Positions 1 through 6,637 of a DNA stretch of 10,129 bases are shown here, one piece after another (position 1 is the first letter of the stretch; every line of letters starts with the position of its first letter). The DNA is from Oscillospiraceae bacterium (GTDB taxonomy: Bacteria > Bacillota > Clostridia > Oscillospirales > UBA929). Under the pieces are notes generated by a model, which did not search any database, was not told the origin of the DNA, and saw nothing but the letters and a program-made list of their open reading frames with translations. The DNA lies in the NCBI GenBank assembly GCA_031289065.1, contig JAITQI010000045.1, positions 1 to 10,129 of the forward strand, in the 5' to 3' direction. The position numbers and the translations under genes are program-made.

Positions 1-960
1 AAGGGCACGGGCTATCGCGACCCGCTGTTGCTGCCCGCCCGACAGTTCCGCCGGCAGATGGTTGCGCCGGTCCGCAAGGCCGACTTCTTCAAGGAGGCCC
101 TCTACCCGCTCTTTGCGCCGCACCTTGTTGAGCGCGGAGGAACGCCCCCCCTTTTTTCCGAGCAGGAGCGGCAGTTCTATATTTTCAAAAACAGTAAGCA
201 CGGGAAGCAGATTAAATGACTGAAAGATAAAACCTATTACTTCCTGTCTCATTCGCGTAAGTTCATCCCTTTTTAGCCCGTTTACTTCCTGGCCGTTGAT
301 AAAAACGCCGCCCCGCGTAGCCGTATCAATCAGCCCTATTATATTCATCACGGTGGTCTTGCCGGAACCGGCCGCCCCCTGTACAATGAGGGGTTGGCCC
401 AAGGGGGCTCGGATGATGGCGTTCTGTTCGGTTTGAATGGTGGAGATGATGTTTTTGAGCCGGGCGTCGGCCGAGACGGTGAGGTAGGGGCGCAGCAGCT
501 CGTCGTCCGAGGTGATGTCGATGTCCTCATAGTCCCGCAGGGCGCCGCCTTGTATGGCGTATTGCCGCTTGCGGGTGAGCTGGCCCGTGACGCGGCGCTC
601 CGGGCTGTCGTAGGCCGCCGGGCCCAAACGATATTCGTAGTATACCGAGGCGACCGGGGCGCGCCAGTCGATGACCTTCAGGTTACGGTCTTCGTCGGTG
701 ACGGTGGCCTTGCCCAGATAACAGCTCTCGGAGGGGCCTCCGTCGGGGGTGAAATCGATGCGGGCGAAGTAGGGGCTGTCCTTGACCATGAGAAGCTGGC
801 GGTAACGGCGCTCCAGGATTTGGCGGACGCTCTCCTCGGCGGTCTCGTCCCCCGCCTCGACGCCGGCGCGGAAGCGCTCGTCGATGTGGGCAAGCTCCCA
901 GGCCAGGCAAGCCAGCGCGTCTCGCAGGTAGGCTTCCTCTTGGGGCCGGTCGTCGCGCAT
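1..960 (-). CDS. Chimeric ORF: HelD-type ATPase N-terminus fused in frame to a MacB/LolD-type ABC ATPase (partial)
   Basis: The frame is open from an ATG at 960 to the window edge (320 codons, no stop), with a good AAGGGGG Shine-Dalgarno upstream. Residues 1 to about 201 match the N-terminal part of HelD, the SF1-like ATPase that frees RNA polymerase from stalled complexes. Visible marks are SPYFARIDF, VIDWRAPVASVYYEYRLG, KRQYAI and QTEQNAIIR, leading into Walker A GAAGSGKT (195-202). HelD would continue with ALHRIAYLLY. Instead the protein reads MNIIGLID, a Q-loop FIFQSFNLLP (Gln about 247), a FENIELPLLL segment and the ABC signature LSGGQQQRVAIARAL (from 306). These belong to MacB/LolD-type export ATPases. 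Walker A to signature spacing (about 105 residues) is close to normal for that family. The normal N-terminal strands of the ABC domain and the rest of HelD are both missing, so neither function is likely to be intact. It may be an assembly chimera. Family calls are firm; the biological reality of the fusion is not. Confidence 0.85.
   Translation of the reverse strand, partial: MRDDRPQEEAYLRDALACLAWELAHIDERFRAGVEAGDETAEESVRQILERRYRQLLMVKDSPYFARIDFTPDGGPSESCYLGKATVTDEDRNLKVIDWRAPVASVYYEYRLGPAAYDSPERRVTGQLTRKRQYAIQGGALRDYEDIDITSDDELLRPYLTVSADARLKNIISTIQTEQNAIIRAPLGQPLIVQGAAGSGKTTVMNIIGLIDTATRGGVFINGQEVNGLKRDELTRMRQEVIGFIFQSFNLLPVLTVFENIELPLLLGKKGGRSSALNKVRRKERVEGLLEEVGLADRRNHLPAELSGGQQQRVAIARAL
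346..372 (-). other. Fusion junction inside the Walker A (P-loop) coding sequence
   Basis: The switch from HelD-like to ABC-like protein falls between the codons for the P-loop Gly-Ser-Gly-Lys-Thr-Thr-Val and the following Met-Asn. This is the only stretch the two families share. Hand-counted GC is about 65% in 361-600 (HelD side) and about 43% in 181-360 (ABC side). The ABC side rises again to 60-70% in 1-180, so composition alone does not prove two sources. The frame is kept across the join because both families read the P-loop in the same frame. Confidence 0.7.
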
Positions 961-993
961 GGCGTTTCCCCCTTCGCCGAAAAATAGCGGTTT

Positions 994-1022
994 ATTATAT
1001 CAGGTCTCGGGCGGTTTGTCAA
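994..1022 (-). promoter_or_regulatory. Consensus sigma-A promoter for the HelD-like gene
   Basis: Read on the minus strand, TTGACA (1022-1017) is followed after exactly 17 bp by TATAAT (999-994), a perfect vegetative promoter. It lies about 34 bp from the ATG at 960, leaving a short leader that contains the Shine-Dalgarno. It is divergent from the promoter at 1070-1098. Confidence 0.85.
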
Positions 1023-1069
1023 ATGGTTCGCCCTGCCACACGGGACGCGGCGGCCGCTGCATCCCGCCC

Positions 1070-1098
1070 TTGTCAGCCGCTCCGGGGCATAGTATAAT
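1070..1098 (+). promoter_or_regulatory. Sigma-A promoter for the phosphatase-rimI-tsaD operon
   Basis: TTGTCA (1070-1075) and TATAAT (1093-1098) are separated by 17 bp, with one mismatch in the -35. The start of transcription would be near 1105, giving a leader of under 30 nt that holds the GGAGG at 1120-1124, 8 nt before the ATG at 1133. Confidence 0.82.
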
Positions 1099-1132
1099 GT
1101 AGACATACCTTGAGGGGGCGGAGGAAAACCAT

Positions 1133-1570
1133 ATGACTGTTTTGTTTGTCTGCACCGGCAACACCTGCCGCAGTCCGATGGCGGCGGGACTTTTCAACGC
1201 GGCGGCCCGGGCGGCCGGGCTTGCGGCGCGGGGGGTGTCCCGTGGGTTGGCGGTGGGCGGGCCCGACCCGGCGACGCCGGAGGCGGTTCACGCGGCGGCG
1301 GCTTACGGCGCGGACATTTCCGGCCACAGGGCGGCGGCGGCGGACGGCGTCACGGCGGCGGCGGCCGATCACATCTACGCCATGACCCGGGGGCATCTGA
1401 ACGCGTTGGCCCGGCTGTTTCCCGACTGCGTGGGCAAAATGGACACGCTGGCCGCGTTTGACATCGCCGACCCCTACGGCGGCAGTCAGGACGTGTACGA
1501 CGAGGTCTGTCGTCAGATTGCCGACGCGGTGGACGCCCTGGCGGCCCGTCTGGGGCGGGTGGACGGGTGA
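1133..1570 (+). CDS. Low-molecular-weight protein phosphatase, probable protein-arginine phosphatase (YwlE-like)
   Basis: The 145-residue protein has the usual length of the cytoplasmic low-molecular-weight tyrosine phosphatase fold. The N-terminal P-loop is CTGNTCRS (7-14), with the nucleophile Cys7 and Arg13. The general-acid motif DPYGGSQDVY is near the C-terminus (Asp113). In this family, Thr after the catalytic Cys (Thr8 here) together with the GNTCRSPMA context marks enzymes such as Bacillus YwlE that remove phosphate from arginine, rather than tyrosine phosphatases, which usually carry Leu or Ile there. The GGAGG site sets the ATG start. It is the first gene of the operon and its stop overlaps the GTG of rimI. 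In Bacillus, ywlE lies close to ywlC (a TsaC/Sua5 protein), so association with t6A genes has precedent. The arginine specificity is inferred from the motif only. Confidence 0.88.
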   Translation: MTVLFVCTGNTCRSPMAAGLFNAAARAAGLAARGVSRGLAVGGPDPATPEAVHAAAAYGADISGHRAAAADGVTAAAADHIYAMTRGHLNALARLFPDCVGKMDTLAAFDIADPYGGSQDVYDEVCRQIADAVDALAARLGRVDG

Positions 1571-2022
1571 GCGCCGCGCTGTGTCCCCTGGCGGAGCGCC
1601 ATCTCGACGAGGCGACGGCGCTGGAGCGACAGTGTTTTTCCCTGCCCTGGAGCCGGGCCGCCTTCCTTGCGGAGCTGCGCAACCCGGCTGCGTTTTATGT
1701 GGCCGCCGAGGCCGAGGGCGGGTTGGCGGGCTACGCCGGGATGCAGACGGTGCTGGACGAGGGCTACATTACCAACATCGCCGTCGCCCCCGAATGGCGG
1801 CGGCGGGGGGTGGCCGCCCGGCTGCTCACCGCCCTGCGGGCCGAAGCGGTGGGGCGGCGATTGGCCTTCCTGACGCTGGAGGTGCGCCGTTCCAACGCGG
1901 CGGCTATTTCACTCTACGAAAAACAGGGGTTTGTCCAGGTGGGCGTCCGTCCGGGGTACTACGAGAAGCCCCGGGAGGACGCGCTGCTGATGACCCTGTG
2001 GTTAGAAGGAGTTTCCACTTGA
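1567..2022 (+). CDS. rimI: Ribosomal-protein-alanine N-acetyltransferase RimI
   Basis: This 151-residue GNAT-fold enzyme transfers acetyl from acetyl-CoA to a protein N-terminus; in E. coli the substrate is ribosomal protein S18. Seen in sequence: an N-terminal ECxSxPWS-like segment (RQCFSLPWSRAAF), strand 4 YITNIAVAP, the acetyl-CoA pyrophosphate-binding loop RRRGVA (78-83), a LEVRRSNAAAISLYEKQGF segment with Glu105 and Tyr117 at the expected catalytic positions, and a C-terminal GYYEKPREDALLM typical of RimI. It starts with GTG, which overlaps the phosphatase stop as GTGA, and it ends overlapping the tsaD start as TTGA. Both overlaps imply translational coupling. Gene order rimI-tsaD is widespread in Firmicutes and strengthens the name over a generic GNAT. 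Confidence 0.92.
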   Translation: MSAALCPLAERHLDEATALERQCFSLPWSRAAFLAELRNPAAFYVAAEAEGGLAGYAGMQTVLDEGYITNIAVAPEWRRRGVAARLLTALRAEAVGRRLAFLTLEVRRSNAAAISLYEKQGFVQVGVRPGYYEKPREDALLMTLWLEGVST

Positions 2023-3041
2023 ATATTTTGGCATTTGAAACCTCTTGCGACGAGACCGCCGCCGCCGTTGTGCGGGACGGACGGGAAATTTTGAGCAGCG
2101 TGGTGCTGTCTCAAATCGACATACACGCCCTTTACGGGGGCGTCGTGCCTGAGATCGCCTCCCGGCGGCACATGGAGACGGTGGCGGCGCTGGCCGAGGA
2201 GGCGCTTCGGCAGGCCGGTCTGGACAAGAACGGGGTTGACGGGGTGGCGGTCACCCACGCGCCGGGCCTCATCGGGGCCCTGCTGGTGGGGGTCGGCTTT
2301 GCCAAGGGGGCGGCCTTCGCCCTGGGCAAGCCCCTCATCCCGGTGCATCACATCCGGGGACACATCGCGGCCAACTACCTCCATTTTCCCGACCTGGCGC
2401 CGCCCTTCACCGCGCTGGTGGTCTCGGGGGGGCATACGCTCATCCTCGACGCGGCGGATTATACCCGCATCAGGGTGCTGGGCTCCACGGTTGACGACGC
2501 GGCGGGCGAAGCGTTTGACAAGGTGGCGCGGGTGTTGGGGTTGGGCTACCCCGGCGGCGCGGCGCTGGACGCGCTGGCAGCCCGGGGTGCGCCGGACGCC
2601 TATCGCCTGCCCCGGCCCCATGGGGGGGACAATCCCTACGACATGTCCTTTTCCGGGCTCAAGACCGCCGTCCTGAGCCTGCTCAACAGCGCCCGCATGA
2701 GGGGGACGCCGGTGGACGAGGCGGGGCTGGCGGCCTCCTTTACGGCGGCGGTGTGCGACATGCTGGTGTCCCGCACGGCGCGGGCCGCCGGGGAGCTGGG
2801 GTACGACAAGGTGGTCTTGGCCGGGGGGGTGGCCGCCAATTCGGCCCTCCGGCGGGCGCTGACGGCGGCGCTGCCCGACCGTCGGCTGTATATGCCTCCG
2901 GTGGCCCTCTGCGGGGACAACGCCGCTATGATCGGTGCTCAAGCCTACTACGAGTGGGCTTCCGGGGCTTTGGGGGATATGTCCCTCAACGGGTACGCCA
3001 ATCTCCCGGTGGAGAGCTGTTCTTTTTATGTCAATCCTTAG
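2019..3041 (+). CDS. tsaD: tRNA N6-threonylcarbamoyladenosine transferase TsaD
   Basis: The 340-residue protein is the catalytic subunit of the TsaBDE complex. It moves the threonylcarbamoyl group from threonylcarbamoyl-AMP to A37 of ANN-reading tRNAs in the cytoplasm. The ASKHA-fold marks are all present: N-terminal LAFETSCDETAAAVV, YGGVVPEIASRRH, the metal-binding pair His111 and His115 in HHIRGHIAANYL (same numbering as E. coli), VSGGHT, GSTVDDAAGEAFDKVARVLGLGYPGG, SFSGLKTA, LAGGVAANSALR and CGDNAAMIG. The start is TTG at 2019, chosen because AAGGAG lies at 2006-2011 with a 7-nt spacer and because homologues begin just before ILxFETSCDET. The frame stays open upstream to 1458, but that part overlaps rimI and is a shadow. 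Neither tsaB nor tsaE is in this operon. Confidence 0.97.
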   Translation: MNILAFETSCDETAAAVVRDGREILSSVVLSQIDIHALYGGVVPEIASRRHMETVAALAEEALRQAGLDKNGVDGVAVTHAPGLIGALLVGVGFAKGAAFALGKPLIPVHHIRGHIAANYLHFPDLAPPFTALVVSGGHTLILDAADYTRIRVLGSTVDDAAGEAFDKVARVLGLGYPGGAALDALAARGAPDAYRLPRPHGGDNPYDMSFSGLKTAVLSLLNSARMRGTPVDEAGLAASFTAAVCDMLVSRTARAAGELGYDKVVLAGGVAANSALRRALTAALPDRRLYMPPVALCGDNAAMIGAQAYYEWASGALGDMSLNGYANLPVESCSFYVNP

Positions 3042-3132
3042 GGCGGTTTCTCTCGGTGAAGACTTTCGTTTGCCAGTTTTCCAACAGTTGGTAATTTCCC
3101 CCGAGGTCCAAAGGCGCGGAAGCCTTGACGTC

Positions 3133-3162
3133 GGTGCATAACTTGGGGGATAATTGGGATAA
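3133..3162 (-). other. Cluster of three DnaA-box-like 9-mers (weak)
   Basis: On the minus strand three 9-mers follow closely: TTATCCCAA (3162-3154), TTATCCCCC (3153-3145) and TTATGCACC (3141-3133). Against TTATNCACA they match at 7, 7 and 8 of 9 positions. The same bases on the plus strand also form a weak promoter-like pair, TTGACG (3125-3130) and GATAAT (3149-3154) with an 18-bp spacer, but no gene follows. Either reading may be chance. Confidence 0.25.
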
Positions 3163-3280
3163 CTTTTTGCGTCCTCTTGTCCCGTTCGGATTATGGAAAC
3201 CGCAACGCGAACCTCGGCGCACAATGTCGAAGCAAACGCCCCTCCCCTACCGCCGCAACGGAATTTTACGTCCGCTTGTG

Positions 3281-3329
3281 AAAAAGCCACCAACGAACAA
3301 GGCCGCTGCCATGTCCTTTGGTGGCTTTT
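3281..3329. terminator. Bidirectional rho-independent terminator
   Basis: AAAAGCCACCAA (3282-3293) pairs perfectly with TTGGTGGCTTTT (3318-3329), with a 24-nt loop. Read on minus, the 8-bp GC-containing stem is followed by TTTTT (3285-3281). Read on plus, it is followed by TTTT (3326-3329). It sits between convergent operons and can end both the tsaD and the nspC transcripts. The loop is longer than usual but contains a small GGC/GCC pairing. Confidence 0.82.
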
Positions 3330-3391
3330 GTAGCATGGGAATCGACTGAAGGACTCCCATCGTTCTGTCCTCTCGCCTCTGTTTTCCGCTC

Positions 3392-4519
3392 TCAAAGTCT
3401 TCCTTTGTAGTCCTCATAGCCGAAGCGGCGAAGCGCTGTCAAGTCGCCGTCGGGGGCTTTCCGGTAGATGGCGGGGAGGGGGATGCCGTTAAAGGTGTTG
3501 TTTTTGACCATGGTGTAGATGGCCATGTCCTCGAAGACCAGGCGGTCGCCGGGGGCCAAGGGGCGGTTGAAGGCGTAGTCGCCGATCACGTCCCCGGCCA
3601 GGCAGGTGGGGCCCGCCAGGCGGCAGGTGAAGGGCTTCTCCCCCGGGGGGGCCGCGCCGGTCACTTGGGGGCGGTAGGGCATTTCCAGCACGTCGGGCAT
3701 GTGGCAGGCCGCCGAGGCGTCCAGGATGGCGATGGGCAGGCCGTTTTCGGTGAGGTCGAGGACGGAGGCCACCAGCACCCCCGCGCCCAGGGCGACAGCC
3801 TCGCCGGGCTCCAGGTAGACTTGGACGCCGTATTTCTCCCGGAAGCGTCTGACACACTCCACCAGGCGGTCGATGTTGTAGCCGGGGCGGGTGATATGGT
3901 GCCCGCCGCCGAAGTTGACCCATTCCATGTGGGGCAGATAGGGGGCGAACTTTTCCTCGACGGCGGCCAGGGTCTCGGCCAGGGCGTCGCTGTCCTGTTC
4001 GCAGAGGGTGTGAAAGTGCAGCCCGGACAGGCCGGACAGTTGGGCGGGGTCGAACCGGGCGGCGGTCACCCCCAGGCGGGAACCGGGGGCGCAGGGGTCG
4101 TAGAGGGGGTGGGTCTGGGTGGAGTGTTCCGGGTTTACCCGCAGACCGCACCGAACCCCGGCGGCCAGGGCCCGGTCTTTGTATCGGCTCCACTGGGGGA
4201 AGGAGTTGAAGACGACGTGGTCGCAGAGGGCGAGGAGTTGGTCAAAGTCCTCCTCCCGGTAGGCGGGGGCGAAGACGTGGGTCTCCTTGCCCATCTCCTC
4301 CCGGCCGAGGCGGGCCTCGTACAGCCCGCTGGCCGCCGTGCCGTCCAGGTAGCGGCCGATGAGGGGATAGAGGGCATACAAGGAAAAGGCCTTTTGGGCC
4401 AGCAAGATCCGGCAGCCCGCCCGGAGGGCCACCGACCGCAGCAGGGCGAGGTTGCGTTCCAGGGCGGCCTCATCCACCACGTAGCAGGGGGTGGGCAGGG
4501 CGTCGTACCAGACCGGCAC
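3392..4519 (-). CDS. nspC: Carboxynorspermidine/carboxyspermidine decarboxylase NspC
   Basis: The 375-residue protein is a PLP enzyme of the alanine-racemase fold. It removes CO2 from carboxynorspermidine or carboxyspermidine to give norspermidine or spermidine. Seen: N-terminal LPTPCYVVDEAALERNL, the PLP lysine in LLAQKAFS (Lys43), GLRVNPEHS, SGLHFHTLCEQ, NFGGGHHITRPGYN, the phosphate-binding EPGEAV, DASAACHMPDVLEMPYRP, and the catalytic-cysteine region GPTCLAGDVIGDY. Length and motif order fit the family. The start is GTG at 4519, one base after the stop of the upstream dehydrogenase gene, so the two are probably translated together. It is last in the polyamine operon and is followed by the terminator at 3281-3329. 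Whether the true substrate is carboxyspermidine, carboxynorspermidine or carboxyaminopropylagmatine cannot be told from sequence alone. No diaminobutyrate or diaminopropane genes are nearby, which argues against norspermidine as the main product. Confidence 0.92.
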   Translation of the reverse strand: MPVWYDALPTPCYVVDEAALERNLALLRSVALRAGCRILLAQKAFSLYALYPLIGRYLDGTAASGLYEARLGREEMGKETHVFAPAYREEDFDQLLALCDHVVFNSFPQWSRYKDRALAAGVRCGLRVNPEHSTQTHPLYDPCAPGSRLGVTAARFDPAQLSGLSGLHFHTLCEQDSDALAETLAAVEEKFAPYLPHMEWVNFGGGHHITRPGYNIDRLVECVRRFREKYGVQVYLEPGEAVALGAGVLVASVLDLTENGLPIAILDASAACHMPDVLEMPYRPQVTGAAPPGEKPFTCRLAGPTCLAGDVIGDYAFNRPLAPGDRLVFEDMAIYTMVKNNTFNGIPLPAIYRKAPDGDLTALRRFGYEDYKGRL

Positions 4520-4520
4520 G

Positions 4521-5720
4521 TCAGTCCACCAGGGCGGGGCGGAAGTCCTCCACCCAGGGCAGCCCCCAGCGGTTCAGGGCGTCCATGAAGGGATCGGGGT
4601 CGAACTGCTCCACGTTGAAGACGCCGGGGGCCCGCCAAGCGCCGTTCATGACCAGCATGGCCCCGATCATGGCGGGCACGCCGGTGGTATAGGAGATGGC
4701 CTGCGAGCCCACCTCCCGGTAACATTCCTGGTGGTCGCAGACGTTGTAGACATAGTAGGTTTTGGGCTGTCCGTCCTTGACGCCTTGGAAGATGCAGCCG
4801 ATGTTGGTCTTGCCCTTGGTGCGGGGGCCCAGGCTGGCCGGGTCGGGCAGGACGGCTTTCAGAAACTGGAGGGGGACGATTTTCACGCCCTGATAGTCGA
4901 TGGGCTGAATGGAGGTCATGCCGACGTTTTCCAAGCATTTGAGGTGGGTCAGGTAGCTCTGGCCGAAGGTCATGAAAAAGCGGATGCGCCGGATGCCCCG
5001 CAGGTTGAGGGCCAGACTCTCCAACTCCTCGTGGTGCAGCAGGTACATGTCTTTCTCGCCGATTTGGGGGAAGTTGTAGACCCGTTTGATCTCCATGGGC
5101 TGGGTGTGAACCCAGCGGCCGTTTTCCCAATAGCTACCGTCGGCGGTCACCTCGCGGATGTTGATTTCGGGGTTGAAGTTGGTGGCGAAGGGGTAGCCGT
5201 GGTCGCCGGCGTTGGCGTCGAGGATGTCGAGGGTGTGAATTTCGTCGAAATAGTGTTTTTGGGCGTAGGCAGCGAACACGCCGGTGACCCCGGGGTCGAA
5301 GCCGCAGCCCAGCAGGGCGGTGATGCCCGCCGCTCGGAAGCGCTCCCGGTAGTCCCACTGCCACTTGTACTCGAATTTGGCGGTGTCGGGGGGTTCGTAG
5401 TTGGCCGTGTCCACATAATGGGTCTTGGTGGCCAGGCAGGCGTCCATAACCGTGAGATCCTGGTACGGCAGGGCCAGGTTTACGACCACGTCGGGCCGGA
5501 ACCGCTCGATGAGGTCGATGAGTTCGGGCGTATTGTCGGCGTCCACCCGGGCGGTAGTGATTTTGGTGGGGCCCCCGTCCAGTTTGGCCTTGAGGGCGTC
5601 GCATTTTTCCTTGGTGCGGCTGGCGATGAGGATTTCCTCGAAGACGCCGCTGTTCTGGCAGCACTTGTGGATGGTGACCCCGGCGACGCCGCCGCAGCCG
5701 ATAATCATGGCTTTGCCCAT
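4521..5720 (-). CDS. Carboxynorspermidine/carboxyspermidine dehydrogenase (saccharopine dehydrogenase-like)
   Basis: The 399-residue NAD(P)-dependent enzyme condenses a diamine with L-aspartate beta-semialdehyde and reduces the imine, giving the carboxylated polyamine that NspC decarboxylates. Seen: a Rossmann start MIIGCGGVAG (5-14), strand-2 region IASRTKEKC, VVNLALPYQDLTVMDACL, HYVDTANYE, GCGFDPGVTGVFAAY and LDANAGDHGYPFATNFNPEINIREV, the last typical of this subgroup rather than of fungal saccharopine reductase. The start is ATG at 5720, with a GAAAGGGG site about 10 nt upstream. It is separated from speB by 62 bp and followed after one base by nspC. The subgroup name is strengthened by the adjacent nspC. 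The exact amine acceptor (putrescine, diaminopropane or agmatine) is open. Confidence 0.93.
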   Translation of the reverse strand: MGKAMIIGCGGVAGVTIHKCCQNSGVFEEILIASRTKEKCDALKAKLDGGPTKITTARVDADNTPELIDLIERFRPDVVVNLALPYQDLTVMDACLATKTHYVDTANYEPPDTAKFEYKWQWDYRERFRAAGITALLGCGFDPGVTGVFAAYAQKHYFDEIHTLDILDANAGDHGYPFATNFNPEINIREVTADGSYWENGRWVHTQPMEIKRVYNFPQIGEKDMYLLHHEELESLALNLRGIRRIRFFMTFGQSYLTHLKCLENVGMTSIQPIDYQGVKIVPLQFLKAVLPDPASLGPRTKGKTNIGCIFQGVKDGQPKTYYVYNVCDHQECYREVGSQAISYTTGVPAMIGAMLVMNGAWRAPGVFNVEQFDPDPFMDALNRWGLPWVEDFRPALVD

Positions 5721-5767
5721 GGGAAAACGCCCCTTTCAGCGGTTAGCATTCGGTGGTTTTAGGGTGG

Positions 5768-5784
5768 AACGGGTTTTGCCCGTT
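5768..5784. promoter_or_regulatory. Hairpin at the speB stop codon
   Basis: AACGGG (5768-5773) and CCCGTT (5779-5784) form a perfect 6-bp stem with a 5-nt loop, overlapping the speB stop codon (5783-5785). There is no U-tract on the minus strand after it, so it does not look like a full terminator. It could stabilise or punctuate the message before the dehydrogenase gene. Confidence 0.4.
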
Positions 5785-6637
5785 ATTTCCGTATGGTTAG
5801 CAGCAGGAGTTCCCGGAGGATTTTGCAGGCGGCGGCTGTGGAAGCGCCGGTGGGGTCGTAGGGGGGGGAGAGCTCGGTGAGGTCGAAGGCGACGATGTTC
5901 AGGGGGCCCAGGGCCAGGACGGCCTGCAAAAGCTCCCGGAAGGCGACGCCGCCCGGTTCGGGGGTGCCGGTGCCGGGGAAGGCCGACGGGTCGAGGACAT
6001 CCAGGTCCAGGGTAAAATAGACCGGCGTGTCTCCCAAGGCGCGGACGGTGTCGGAGAGCCCGTCGAAGGCGAAGGGGTGCAACTCCGTGTGGGCGGCGGC
6101 GAAGGCGAACTCCGCCTGTTCCCCGCTGCGGATGCCGAACTGGTGTACCGCGCCGTCGCCCAACAGTTCCCAGGCCCGGCGCATGACACAGGCGTGGGAC
6201 AGTTTTTCCCCCAGGTAGTCATCCCGCAGGTCGGCGTGGGCGTCAAACTGGACGACGTGCAGGCCGGGATGGGCCGCGTGGACGGCCCGGAGGGCCCCCA
6301 ATGTGACCAGGTGTTCCCCGCCCAACAATACCGGCGTCTTGCCGTCGCCCAGGAGTTTGCGGGTGTGGACCTCGATGGCGGACAGGGCGGCGTCCGCGTT
6401 GCCGAAGGGCAGCTCCAGGTCGCCGACGTCGTGGAGGCGCAATTCGGTCAGGTCGCGGTTTTGGTAGGGGGAATAGGTTTCGATCCCGAAGGCGTCGCTT
6501 CGGATGGCGTGAGGGCCGAAGCGGGCGCCCGGCCGGAAGGAGGTCGTCCCGTCAAAGGGGGCCCCGAACAGGACGGCGGCGGCCTCCTCATAGCTCGCGT
6601 CGCAGCCGATGAAGGCGGACCCGCTGTTACTCCACAT
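5783..6637 (-). CDS. speB: Agmatinase-family ureohydrolase SpeB
   Basis: The 284-residue protein is a binuclear-manganese ureohydrolase that splits agmatine into putrescine and urea in the cytoplasm. All metal ligands are visible: His109 in LLGGEH, Asp132, His134 and Asp136 in FDAHADLR, and Asp211 and Asp213 in TLDLDVLDPSAFPGTGTPEPGG. The N-terminal GAPFDGTTSFRPGARFGPHAIR and SHACVMRR blocks fit agmatinases rather than arginases. The start is ATG at 6637, which overlaps the end of speE by 11 bases and has a GGAGG-rich site upstream, so coupling to speE is likely. Because carboxyaminopropylagmatine-pathway genes lie downstream, the same enzyme type could instead act on aminopropylagmatine. Sequence does not decide between the two. 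Confidence 0.94.
   Translation of the reverse strand: MWSNSGSAFIGCDASYEEAAAVLFGAPFDGTTSFRPGARFGPHAIRSDAFGIETYSPYQNRDLTELRLHDVGDLELPFGNADAALSAIEVHTRKLLGDGKTPVLLGGEHLVTLGALRAVHAAHPGLHVVQFDAHADLRDDYLGEKLSHACVMRRAWELLGDGAVHQFGIRSGEQAEFAFAAAHTELHPFAFDGLSDTVRALGDTPVYFTLDLDVLDPSAFPGTGTPEPGGVAFRELLQAVLALGPLNIVAFDLTELSPPYDPTGASTAAACKILRELLLLTIRK

Larger units (their letters stand above)
3042..3391. other. Non-coding region between convergent operons
   Basis: This is about 350 bp between the tsaD and nspC stops, visibly less GC-rich than the flanking genes. No short frame here has both a ribosome-binding site and a recognisable protein. It contains a short CCAACAGTTGG inverted repeat near 3080-3092, the DnaA-box-like triplet (3133-3162), the bidirectional terminator (3281-3329), and a small ATGGGA/TCCCAT hairpin (3335-3340 with 3355-3360). 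Residues 3165-3280 show nothing I can name. Confidence 0.6.

Noticed and set aside
1..960. Interpretation as a HelD gene broken by a simple frameshift
   Set aside because: The frame is unbroken, and the sequence after the P-loop is a good ABC ATPase with Q-loop and signature, not out-of-frame HelD.
394..987. 197-codon plus-strand open frame
   Set aside because: It is antisense to the HelD-like segment, which carries clear family motifs on the other strand.
1458..2018. Upstream extension of the tsaD frame as an N-terminal domain
   Set aside because: It overlaps phosphatase and rimI coding sequence, is Arg/Pro/Gly-rich, and the TTG at 2019 has a good ribosome-binding site exactly where TsaD proteins begin.
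3125..3349. 74-codon plus-strand frame starting at TTG after a promoter-like pair
   Set aside because: It has no Shine-Dalgarno, runs through the terminator stem, and the protein has no recognisable feature.
1959..3395. 478-codon minus-strand open frame
   Set aside because: It is antisense to tsaD and runs through the terminator region. The composition is His/Arg/Pro-rich shadow-like.
4491..5762. 423-codon plus-strand open frame
   Set aside because: It is antisense to the carboxynorspermidine dehydrogenase, has repetitive Gly/Val/Asp-rich content typical of GC-rich shadows, and has no family motif.
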